NCBI GenBank assembly: GCA_040007355.1
Contig: JBDTVE010000209.1
Coordinates: forward strand, 1 to 15,389
Reading direction: 5' to 3'
Origin: JACMLD01 sp040007355
GTDB lineage: Bacteria; Bacteroidota; Bacteroidia; Chitinophagales; Chitinophagaceae
DNA: 15,389 nucleotides
Shown here: positions 1 through 6,335 of the stretch, one piece after another
How the letters are laid out: each line of letters begins with the position of its first letter
How positions within the stretch are numbered: the first letter of the stretch is position 1
The notes under the pieces: model-generated
What the model was told of the DNA's origin: nothing
The model's input: only the letters and a program-made list of their open reading frames with translations
The model's database searches: none
Position numbers and translations under genes: made by a program

Positions 1-10
1 ATCCAAGTCC

Positions 11-94
11 CTGTCATGCCGAGTAAACGATTGTTGGAACGACAGTTCTTTGTTAGCAACAGGCATAAGATGCCGGAGGGGCTTCGTGAGTCAT
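11..94. repeat. Imperfect inverted-repeat intergenic sequence
   Basis: No gene is apparent at 1-151. The stretch contains a short inverted repeat GGCAT-AAG-ATGCC (62-74) and a wider pair CTGTC (11-15) / GACAG (41-45). The wording (GTCATGCCGAG, CATAAGATGCC) resembles dispersed intergenic palindromic repeats common in Bacteroidota genomes, but that is an impression from memory. It lies downstream of the minus-strand gene that ends at 152. No clean terminator with a U-tract is visible. Confidence 0.25.
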
Positions 95-151
95 GTTTCA
101 GGAATACTGTTACCCGGTCCCCTGGAAAAAAAAGGGGCAGACAGGATGGAA

Positions 152-400
152 TTAAATTTCCACCGTTTCACTTTTTACTTTTTCCAAACCGGCCGGCGTA
201 ATAAAAATAACCAAGGTTTCTTCCTGCCGGGTGCTGATCAGCCCTTCTTTTTCCAGTTGTTGCAGGTGTTGTTGTATAATGGACCAGTCCTGGAACTGGC
301 GCAGGATAATTTCCCTTGGCCGGCACTTATAGGAAGTTGGCTGGGGGTCATCATTTGTAACCGTAAAGATGGTGTGTAAGGTCTTGTACAAGGGGTCCAT
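152..400 (-). CDS. Small winged-helix-like hypothetical protein
   Basis: An 82-residue protein if the start is the ATG at 398-400; six more codons are open up to an ATG at 416-418. The downstream start is preferred because it begins MDPLYKTLHTIF after a very AT-rich stretch, the usual Bacteroidota initiation context. The C-terminal two thirds read like a winged helix: RPREIILRQF, then a helix rich in Gln and Leu (WSIIQQHLQQLEKEGLI), then a beta wing ending in FITPAGLEKVKS. This is the pattern of MarR/PadR-like recognition helix plus wing, but the protein has no second domain and no metal or ligand site that can be seen. It could bind DNA or act as a protein adaptor. It is divergent from the secreted PI-PLC-like gene at 688. 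The function is not known; the fold is inferred from pattern only. Confidence 0.6.
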   Translation of the reverse strand: MDPLYKTLHTIFTVTNDDPQPTSYKCRPREIILRQFQDWSIIQQHLQQLEKEGLISTRQEETLVIFITPAGLEKVKSETVEI

Positions 401-687
401 TAAATAAATATATCCCATTCTACCGTCACAGTTATTATAATTTTATCAACAATTTTGCAGCACCTGTTTTCGTAGCAGGTCAGGTATCGAACCCAGGCTG
501 GCCCGGCAAGCGTGTTTAGATATCCAGCCCTGTTAAGTCTATCCACGGCTACAGGCGGCCGTTGTTTGTGCCGGATTTGTGCATAACAAAACTCCGAAAA
601 TATGAAATAATCGTAATTTTTACTGAACAAACCCGTTACTTTATAAGCACCGATCAATTTATTACTTGCCCTGTGAAATTTTATTCC

Positions 688-1530
688 ATGATATACATCC
701 GGATGCCCGTTAAACATATTTTTTTATTTTTTATCACGATCCTGTTAGCTACTCCTTTTTTATCTGCCCAGGTTATTGCATTGCCCCATGCCTATGCCCA
801 CAACGATTACTGGCATAAGCGCCCGCTTTTTGATGCACTGGATAACGGGTTTACCTATGTTGAAGCAGATATTTATTTAAGGCATTCAAGGCTGATGGTC
901 TGTCAAAGGCTTCCCTTGCTCAGGAAAAAAAATACCATTGAAGAACTTTACCTGCAGCCGTTTTTCAACCGTCTGGCAAATGCAAACGGAGATGCACAAA
1001 CGGCCCTGGATACAATTGTAATAATGATAGACATCAAATCAAATGGAAATAAAACCTATGCAGCACTCCGTGAAGTACTCGATAAATACAATTCCATCCT
1101 GTCGACCTGTGAAGAGGGTAAAGTCACCATTCGCAACCTTACCCTTGTCTTAACCGGTCACCGGCCACTGCGCCTGCTGGGTTCGGAAACCTGCAGATAT
1201 GTTTTTGCTGATGCCGACCTGCGAAAAATAAACCGCAGCAACAATTATTCTGAAATGTTTACCACGGCCAGTTGCAAATATTCAAACCTCTTAACCTGGA
1301 GGGGAAGAGGGATCATACCACAATTTCAAAAAAAGCGCCTGCAGGACCTGGTCGTGAAAGCTCATTTGTCGGGAACAAAAGTGAGGTTATGGGGTTCTCC
1401 GGAAAATGAAACGGTATGGCTTTTCCTGCGCAATTGCGGGGTAGACCTGATCAACACGGATAAACTGGTGGCACTGAAACATTTTTTTACCAGGGATGCT
1501 AGTCAGCCATTGCCCGCCAATAAGCTCTAA
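688..1530 (+). CDS. Secreted PI-PLC/GDPD-superfamily protein, catalytic pair altered
   Basis: About 280 residues from the ATG at 688 (an alternative is 703); the open frame runs further upstream to 562, but that part does not look like protein. The N-terminus is a Sec signal peptide: basic start, hydrophobic HIFLFFITILLATPF, then a likely cut after LSA. The mature part starts with HAYAHNDYWHKRPLFDAL (residues 34-51), followed by VEADIYL (58-64), an IDIKSNG segment, and a C-terminal WGSPENETVWLFLRNCGVD. This is the layout of the AIM6-like group in the phosphatidylinositol phospholipase C / glycerophosphodiesterase superfamily (TIM barrel), acting in the periplasm or outside. His38, Glu59 and Asp61 are present. 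Where relatives usually have a His-Asp pair after the E-x-D strand, this protein has Gln73-Arg74, so activity is doubtful. The C-terminal 32 bases overlap a decayed minus-strand gene. Confidence 0.75.
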   Translation: MIYIRMPVKHIFLFFITILLATPFLSAQVIALPHAYAHNDYWHKRPLFDALDNGFTYVEADIYLRHSRLMVCQRLPLLRKKNTIEELYLQPFFNRLANANGDAQTALDTIVIMIDIKSNGNKTYAALREVLDKYNSILSTCEEGKVTIRNLTLVLTGHRPLRLLGSETCRYVFADADLRKINRSNNYSEMFTTASCKYSNLLTWRGRGIIPQFQKKRLQDLVVKAHLSGTKVRLWGSPENETVWLFLRNCGVDLINTDKLVALKHFFTRDASQPLPANKL

Positions 1531-2074
1531 TAAGGCCCCGGTTGGGCCGCGCAGCAGGCTCCAGGAGCAAACCACCCAGGTTTGTACGATAAACCAGCGG
1601 ATTACCGCTATGCAGGTCCGCACTGTTTTTTTTCGGTTGCATATTACCATTACTAAAATCTATAAAAAGCGGGTCAGTTATAATATCTCCATTACAGGGT
1701 GTGGTGCCAATGGTGTCTACATAACGGTAGTAGAAACCGTCAGCATCAGGAACCCATGGAGGCGGTAGCCGCAAAGACCATCACCGGTAAATCAGGAGGG
1801 CCGAATTGGGGATCGCGGAAGCCGGAAAAAACGCGCGGGGGAGACCAACTTTCAACATTTTTTTATCAATCAACCCGCTAAAAAAACGACTGCCCGGAAC
1901 CGGTAGCAGGCGTTAATGTACCGCCCGTTTCAAAAATAGTCAAGGCAATCCGGTATTTTAGGTTGATGGAGGATTAAGGCCCGCGGTTCCCGAGAGTGCC
2001 CTGACCTGGTTCAACCTATGGGTAAACGGGTGATAACCGGAATCGCTAAAGTAAAAATCATTTAAATTACTGGT
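1499..2074 (-). pseudogene. Decayed C-terminus of a beta-helix surface protein
   Basis: The minus frame from 1774 to 1499 is clearly protein-like: FYYRYVDTIG, TDPLFIDFSNGN, then KKNSADLHSGNP and, near the end, RPNRGLIRAYW. This matches the C-terminal signature of right-handed parallel beta-helix (choice-of-anchor Q type) proteins: DP.F.D..NGNF.L...S.AI..G followed by GPIDIGAY. The IDIGAY motif is damaged here: it reads LIRAY, as if six bases were lost. Reading upstream in the same frame meets TGA at 1781-1783 and TAA at 1958-1960. Protein-like text continues on the minus strand to about 2074 with at least one frame change at a run of seven T near 1900. There is no start codon and no intact domain. 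The part at 1499-1774 is fairly secure; the rest is tentative. It collides with the 3' end of the PI-PLC-like gene. Confidence 0.5.
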
Positions 2075-2296
2075 TTACAATAATTTATATTGTTATTGCT
2101 ATTTACATGGGCCGGCAGTACAGTCGTGGCCGGCAGTGGCGATTGCCGGCGGTGAGGTTGGGTAGGGCATTTTTTCTCCCTGCTGGTGTACACACAAGCG
2201 GCTTGCAGCCTGCAATACGTACGCTAACAAACGTTTATAGTGTATGACAGATGTTAAAAAAGATCAGAAAAATTTTTACCACTGCCCTTCAACCAT
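2075..2296. other. Gene-free stretch before the cys operon
   Basis: No coding region is convincing here. The part at 2080-2105 is AT-rich. At 2111-2150 there are two copies of GCCGGCAGT and a third GCCGGC, too few and too short to be an array. The stretch separates the decayed minus-strand remnant from the promoter region of the sulfate-reduction operon. Confidence 0.4.
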
Positions 2297-2304
2297 TACC
2301 TTTA
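2297..2304 (+). promoter_or_regulatory. Candidate -7 promoter element of the cys operon
   Basis: TACCTTTA matches seven of eight positions of the Bacteroidota sigma-A -7 element TAnnTTTG. It lies about 30 bases before the leader reading frame at 2337. No clear TTG is seen at the expected -33 spacing, so a regulator may be needed. The same 7/8 match (TACTTTTA) is found at 9839-9846 before the second sulfur unit. Confidence 0.35.
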
Positions 2305-2305
2305 C

Positions 2306-2320
2306 CTACCGAGTTTGTAG
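2306..2320. promoter_or_regulatory. CTAC-N7-GTAG inverted repeat, candidate operator
   Basis: An inverted repeat CTAC-cgagttt-GTAG starts two bases after the candidate -7 element, where a bound repressor would block transcription. The same arms with the same seven-base spacer occur at 9815-9829 before the siroheme-synthase/TauE fusion gene. A shared dyad in front of two units of the same pathway suggests a common sulfur regulator, possibly of the Rrf2/CymR kind. The identity of the regulator is a guess. Confidence 0.35.
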
Positions 2321-2336
2321 ACTTATTTTTTCAATC

Positions 2337-2402
2337 ATGACAACATCCACCTGCACCGGACGCCTGAATTGTACGCACCTCAACTGTTGTCTCCGTTGTT
2401 GA
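2337..2402 (+). CDS. Candidate cysteine-rich leader peptide
   Basis: An ATG at 2337 opens a 21-codon frame ending in TGA at 2400-2402, 58 bases before cysH. Five of 21 residues are Cys (positions 6, 12, 17, 18 and 21), with a tandem pair TGT TGT at 2385-2390 and the last sense codon also TGT. This is far above the usual Cys content. It lies between the likely promoter and the first gene of the cysteine-supply operon. Cys-rich leader peptides that sense cysteine supply through ribosome stalling are known in front of sulfur genes in actinobacteria; I know of none for this group. No Shine-Dalgarno sequence is present, as is normal here, and the bases before the ATG are AT-rich. Chance is the main alternative, since one 21-codon frame is short. 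Confidence 0.45.
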   Translation: MTTSTCTGRLNCTHLNCCLRC

Positions 2403-2418
2403 GGCTGCCGCGACAGCA
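2378..2418 (+). promoter_or_regulatory. Potential attenuator-like RNA structure over the leader stop
   Basis: Two 7-base-pair stems can be drawn. CCTCAAC (2378-2384) pairs perfectly with GTTGAGG (2398-2404), placing the tandem Cys codons in its loop. Those codons, TGTTGTC (2385-2391), can pair with GACAGCA (2412-2418) with one G-U pair, which would make a pseudoknot or a competing hairpin. A smaller GCTG (2404-2407) / CAGC (2414-2417) pairing competes with the second stem. A ribosome held at the Cys codons would open both large stems. No U-tract follows, so this is not an ordinary intrinsic terminator; control of translation or of Rho access would be more likely. No folding energy was computed. 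Confidence 0.35.
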
Positions 2419-2460
2419 AGACCCATCCTTTACACGCATCTCCTTTTAAAATTTGTAAAC

Positions 2461-3198
2461 ATGATTGACCAGCTTAAAAACAATATGTCTCAAATAACCC
2501 ACCAAAAAGATAGACTAAACATACGCACACCATTAAGCGTGCTTGCCGGTGAATACCCCGGTAAGGTTACTTTTTCTTCTAGTTTCAGTTATGAAGACCA
2601 GGTGATCACGCATGAAATACTGACCGACCAGTTACCCATCAGCATATTTACGCTCGACACGGGCCGCCTGTTTGCTGAAACCTATTCGGTGTGGGGCAGC
2701 ACCAATGAAAGATATCAAGCCCATATAAAGGCCTTTTATCCCAAACAGGATTTGTTAGCAGACTTTGTTGAGCAAAAGGGGCCCAATTCATTTTATGAAT
2801 CGGTGGAAAACCGGAAGGGTTGCTGTTATATACGAAAAGTGGAACCCTTGAAAAGAGCCCTGGCAGGCAATGCCGTGTGGATAACCGGACTTCGCGCCGA
2901 GCATTCCACTAACCGGCAGGATCTTCCCATGGTGGAATGGGATGAATCAAACCAGATAATTAAATATCATCCACTGCTGCATTGGACAACGGCCGAGGTA
3001 AAACAATACATACTGGAAAACAATATTCCCTATAATTCCCTGCACGACCGGGGCTTTGTAAGCATTGGATGTGCGCCCTGCACAAGGGCTGTGCAACCCG
3101 GTGAAGATTTCCGCGCCGGTAGGTGGTGGTGGGAGGATGCGGATAAAAAGGAATGTGGCCTGCACGTACACGAGCCGGCGATTAGTGAGAAAGTTTAA
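2461..3198 (+). CDS. cysH: Adenylyl-sulfate (APS) reductase, thioredoxin-dependent
   Basis: A 245-residue cytoplasmic enzyme that reduces APS to sulfite and AMP with electrons from thioredoxin. The PP-loop-type nucleotide region is FSSSFSYEDQV (38-48) followed by FTLDTGRLF (63-71). Cys121-Cys122 and CAPC (204-207) make the CC...CxxC set that binds the [4Fe-4S] cluster and separates APS reductases from the cluster-free PAPS reductases. The C-terminal KKECGLHVH (229-237) carries the catalytic Cys232. Length is normal. The start at 2461 follows an AT-rich stretch; Met9 (2485) is possible. It is the first gene of the operon, 12 bases before cysD, and the lack of an APS kinase nearby agrees with APS as substrate. 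The Cys-rich leader frame and a candidate operator lie upstream. Confidence 0.95.
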   Translation: MIDQLKNNMSQITHQKDRLNIRTPLSVLAGEYPGKVTFSSSFSYEDQVITHEILTDQLPISIFTLDTGRLFAETYSVWGSTNERYQAHIKAFYPKQDLLADFVEQKGPNSFYESVENRKGCCYIRKVEPLKRALAGNAVWITGLRAEHSTNRQDLPMVEWDESNQIIKYHPLLHWTTAEVKQYILENNIPYNSLHDRGFVSIGCAPCTRAVQPGEDFRAGRWWWEDADKKECGLHVHEPAISEKV

Positions 3199-3210
3199 AC
3201 AATATTTTAA

Positions 3211-4119
3211 ATGAGCGATTATCAGTTAGATTATCTTGACCAGTTAGAATCTGAATCCATTCATATTTTCAGGGAAGTGGCGGGCCAGTTTGAGCGCCCG
3301 GCACTGTTGTTTTCGGGTGGCAAGGATTCTATCACAATGGTTCATCTTGCGATGAAAGCCTTTCGCCCGGGCAAATTCCCGTTTCCCCTGGTGCATATTG
3401 ATACCGGTCACAATTTCCAGGAGGCGCTGGATTTCCGGGATGCACTGGCAAAACAGATTGGAGAAAAATTAATTGTTCGAAGTGTAGCCGATACCATCAA
3501 GCAAAAAAATCTGACGGAACAAAAGGGAAAATTTGCCAGTCGTAATGCCCTGCAGACTTATACCTTGCTGGATACCATTGAGGAATATAAATTTGATGCG
3601 TGTATTGGCGGCGCCCGCCGGGATGAAGAAAAAGCAAGGGCCAAAGAAAGAATATTTTCCGTACGCGATGAATTTGGACAATGGAATCCCAAGCTGCAAA
3701 GGCCCGAACTGTGGAATACCTATAACGGCAAAATACACAAGGGCGAAAACGTTCGCGTGTTTCCCATTAGCAACTGGACGGAACTGGATATCTGGAATTA
3801 TATCCGCCGGTACAATATTGCGCTGCCTTCTATTTACTATGCCCATAACCGCGAAGTACTGGAATACCAGGGGCAACTGGTAGCCACGTCTGAATTTATC
3901 AAACTGGACCCAACCGATAGGGTATCCATAAAAAAAGTCAGGTACAGAACGGTGGGAGATATGACCTGCACCGCCGCCGTGGAATCAACAGCAACTACCA
4001 TAGACGATATCATTGCAGAAATCATTGCTACCAAAACCAGCGAACGCGGTGAAACCAGGATAGATGACCGCGTGAGCGAAGCGGCTATGGAAGACCGGAA
4101 GAAGAACGGATATTTTTAA
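3211..4119 (+). CDS. cysD: Sulfate adenylyltransferase subunit 2
   Basis: A 302-residue catalytic subunit of ATP sulfurylase, which forms APS from sulfate and ATP in complex with the GTPase CysN. The PP-loop SGGKDS is at residues 35-40, followed by LVHIDTGHNFQE, then the family block GGARRDEEKARAKER and the highly conserved FGQWNPKLQRPELWN. The C-terminus has RYRTVGDMTCTAAV and ends in RKKNGYF, as is usual. Length and motifs are those of intact CysD. It starts 12 bases after cysH and stops 7 bases before cysN, so the three are surely cotranscribed. Nothing unusual is seen. Confidence 0.97.
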   Translation: MSDYQLDYLDQLESESIHIFREVAGQFERPALLFSGGKDSITMVHLAMKAFRPGKFPFPLVHIDTGHNFQEALDFRDALAKQIGEKLIVRSVADTIKQKNLTEQKGKFASRNALQTYTLLDTIEEYKFDACIGGARRDEEKARAKERIFSVRDEFGQWNPKLQRPELWNTYNGKIHKGENVRVFPISNWTELDIWNYIRRYNIALPSIYYAHNREVLEYQGQLVATSEFIKLDPTDRVSIKKVRYRTVGDMTCTAAVESTATTIDDIIAEIIATKTSERGETRIDDRVSEAAMEDRKKNGYF

Positions 4120-4126
4120 CCAGGGT

Positions 4127-5425
4127 ATGGGGAATAATGAGAATGGCGAAAAGCCCGAACACAATAGCACAATGCAAAACACCATGGACATACTAAGATT
4201 TATAACCGCAGGCAGTGTTGACGATGGCAAAAGTACCCTGATAGGACGGCTGCTGTACGATAGCAAATCTATTATGATAGACCAGCTGGAAGCCATAGAA
4301 AAACAAACCAGGAACCGCGAAGAAGGCGAAATTGACCTGGCACTGCTAACCGATGGACTGCGCGCGGAAAGAGAACAGGGCATTACGATTGACGTAGCTT
4401 ATAAATATTTCTCCACACCCAAAAGAAAATTTATTATAGCAGATGCACCGGGTCATATCCAATACACACGCAATATGGTTACCGGCGCCTCTAATGCCGA
4501 CCTGGCCATTATACTGATAGATGCCCGAAATGGCGTAGCGGAACAGACACGCCGTCATTCTATCATTGCATCCCTGCTCAATATTCCCCATGTAGTAGTG
4601 GCCATCAATAAAATGGACCTGATAAACTATTCCCAGGATATTTACAACAATATCGTCATCGACTACGCTAAAGTGGCTAAATCATTGGGACTAAAAGACA
4701 TTATATATATACCCATCAGCGCGCTGAATGGCGATAATATTGTAGAAAAATCAGCCAAATTTTCCTGGTATGAAGGCGATTCTCTCTTAGATATTCTTGA
4801 AAATACACAGGTACAAAACGATACTAATTTAACCGATGCCCGGTTCCCGGTACAATACGTAATACGCCCGCAAACTGACAACTTGCACGATTACCGGGGT
4901 TACGCCGGCAAAATCATCAGCGGTATTTACCGTAAAGGCGATAAGGTAACCATACAACCTTCGGGTATTGAAAGTGTGATAACGGCAATTGAAGTGGGCG
5001 GTAAACAGGTAGATGAAGCGTTTGCACCACAAAGCGCCATCCTGCACCTGGATGATAATATAGACATTAGCCGGGGCGACAATATTGTATTGTCATCCAA
5101 CCAGCCCCATGTCTCTAATGAACTGGAAGTATTGCTTTGCTGGATGGACAGTAAGCCCCTGGCGCCGGGCAATAAATACCTGCTACAGATAAACAGCCGG
5201 TTGGTAAGAAGCAGCATCAAAGAAATATCGTATAAATTAAATGTAAACACGCTGCAGCATGAACCAGCGCCTGCAACGGCCGGTTTAAATGATATTGTAA
5301 AGGCCACCATCCATACCGCATCGCCGGTTGCATACGATGCCTACAAAAAACTCAGGGTAAATGGTGGTGCCATTTTAATTGACGAAACCAGTTGCGTAAC
5401 GGTTGGCGCCTGTATGATTGAATGA
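4127..5425 (+). CDS. cysN: Sulfate adenylyltransferase subunit 1 (GTPase)
   Basis: A 432-residue GTPase subunit whose GTP hydrolysis drives APS formation by CysD. G1 is GSVDDGKS (29-36), G3 is DAPGH (106-110) and G4 is NKMD (161-164); the switch I Thr is in REQGITIDVAY (82-92). Elongation-factor-like beta-barrel domains follow (DNLHDYRGYAGKIISG, then the C-terminal barrel up to ILIDETSCVTVGACMIE). There is no fused APS kinase, in contrast to NodQ/CysNC forms, which fits the APS-type CysH. The first 15 residues (Asn/Glu-rich) may not be translated: Met16 at 4172 also gives a complete domain. The 3' end is followed by cobA. Confidence 0.95.
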   Translation: MGNNENGEKPEHNSTMQNTMDILRFITAGSVDDGKSTLIGRLLYDSKSIMIDQLEAIEKQTRNREEGEIDLALLTDGLRAEREQGITIDVAYKYFSTPKRKFIIADAPGHIQYTRNMVTGASNADLAIILIDARNGVAEQTRRHSIIASLLNIPHVVVAINKMDLINYSQDIYNNIVIDYAKVAKSLGLKDIIYIPISALNGDNIVEKSAKFSWYEGDSLLDILENTQVQNDTNLTDARFPVQYVIRPQTDNLHDYRGYAGKIISGIYRKGDKVTIQPSGIESVITAIEVGGKQVDEAFAPQSAILHLDDNIDISRGDNIVLSSNQPHVSNELEVLLCWMDSKPLAPGNKYLLQINSRLVRSSIKEISYKLNVNTLQHEPAPATAGLNDIVKATIHTASPVAYDAYKKLRVNGGAILIDETSCVTVGACMIE

Positions 5426-5477
5426 TATTCCGGATGGTGCTGAGGTTACTGAAACTAAGAACAATGAACTGCGAACT

Positions 5478-6335
5478 ATGAACGATGCATTTCAAATACG
5501 GGGCAAAGTAATACTGGCTGGCGCCGGATGCGGTGATCCGGAGCTGATAACCGTAAAGGCTGCCCGCCACCTGCAAGAAGCCGATGTGGTGCTGGCCGAT
5601 CGTTTGGTAAGCGACCGGATACTGGAGCAGTATGTACGCAAAGAAGCCGAAATCATTTATGTTGGTAAACAATGCCGTCGCGGTTTTTCAACACCGCAGG
5701 ACTATATTAACCAACTGATAAAACAATATGCGTTGGAAGGCAAACGAGTGGTACGTTTAAAAGGCGGTGATGTTTCCCTTTTCTCCAATATCCTGGACGA
5801 ATTACAGGTGGTGACTGAAAACAATATCCCGTATGAAATAGTGCCGGGTATTACCGCGGCCACGGGCGCTGCTGCCTATGCCGGAATCCCGTTAACGGCC
5901 CGCGGGTATTCAACGGGGGTACGGTTTTTAACCTTGTACCGTTCGGATGTGATGACAGCCGCTTACTGGCAAGACCTGGCGACCACCGATGATACCCTGG
6001 TGTTTTATATGTCGTCTGAAACCCTTGATGAAGTAGTAGAACAATTAAGGGCCGGCAATATTGCAAAAGACAAATTACTGGCGGTGGTGGAACAGGCCAC
6101 TACCCCACTGCAGCATGTATATGTGAGCAGCCTGGATAATTACAACGAAAACATGAAAGGGCAACGCTTTATTTCGCCTTCACTGGTGATCATTGGCAGA
6201 GTGGTTGCCCTTCACCAGCAATTTTCCTGGTTGCCCAATGACAAAAGCAGGGAATATTATTTTAAACCCATGGGCAGTTTATTACATACAACCATTACTA
6301 CAGACAACGTTAAGAAAAATGTTAGCAGAGCATAA
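5478..6335 (+). CDS. cobA: Uroporphyrinogen-III C-methyltransferase
   Basis: A 285-residue SAM-dependent methylase making precorrin-2 from uroporphyrinogen III, the first step to siroheme. Motifs from the ATG at 5478: VILAGAGCGDPELITVKA (11-28), ADVVLADRLVS (35-45), VVRLKGGDVSLFSN (91-104), EIVPGITAATGAAAYAGIPLTARG (120-143) and SPSLVIIGRVVALH near the end. Two points differ from the textbook SUMT: Cys instead of Pro in GAGPGDPE, and GGDVSLF instead of GGDPFIF. The second looks typical for this phylum as I remember it. An upstream TTG in frame at 5418 is less likely than the ATG chosen, which comes right before conserved sequence. The last 17 bases overlap cysJ, suggesting coupled translation. 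A C-terminal tail of about 30 residues is not part of the family core. Confidence 0.93.
   Translation: MNDAFQIRGKVILAGAGCGDPELITVKAARHLQEADVVLADRLVSDRILEQYVRKEAEIIYVGKQCRRGFSTPQDYINQLIKQYALEGKRVVRLKGGDVSLFSNILDELQVVTENNIPYEIVPGITAATGAAAYAGIPLTARGYSTGVRFLTLYRSDVMTAAYWQDLATTDDTLVFYMSSETLDEVVEQLRAGNIAKDKLLAVVEQATTPLQHVYVSSLDNYNENMKGQRFISPSLVIIGRVVALHQQFSWLPNDKSREYYFKPMGSLLHTTITTDNVKKNVSRA

Noticed and set aside
450..530. tRNA-like TTCGA loop text on the minus strand
   Set aside because: The supposed T-arm stem does not pair over five bases, and no acceptor or anticodon arms can be drawn.
562..687. Upstream extension of the PI-PLC-like protein
   Set aside because: The added residues look non-coding and would put the signal peptide in the middle of the protein.
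400..717. 105-codon minus-strand open frame over the divergent gap
   Set aside because: Composition is not protein-like, it has no recognisable motif, and it overlaps the signal-peptide region of the PI-PLC-like gene and the likely promoters.
1983..2060. Possible riboswitch before cysH (TPP-like wording on the minus strand)
   Set aside because: Conserved loops of TPP, SAM and cobalamin riboswitches could not be matched, and the same bases read as decayed coding sequence.
2111..2150. GCCGGCAGT short repeats as a CRISPR-like array
   Set aside because: Only two full copies of nine bases, with no regular spacers and no cas genes.
6193..6318. N-terminal extension of CysJ inside cobA
   Set aside because: The residues are an out-of-frame reading of cobA; the ATG at 6319 gives the normal family start.
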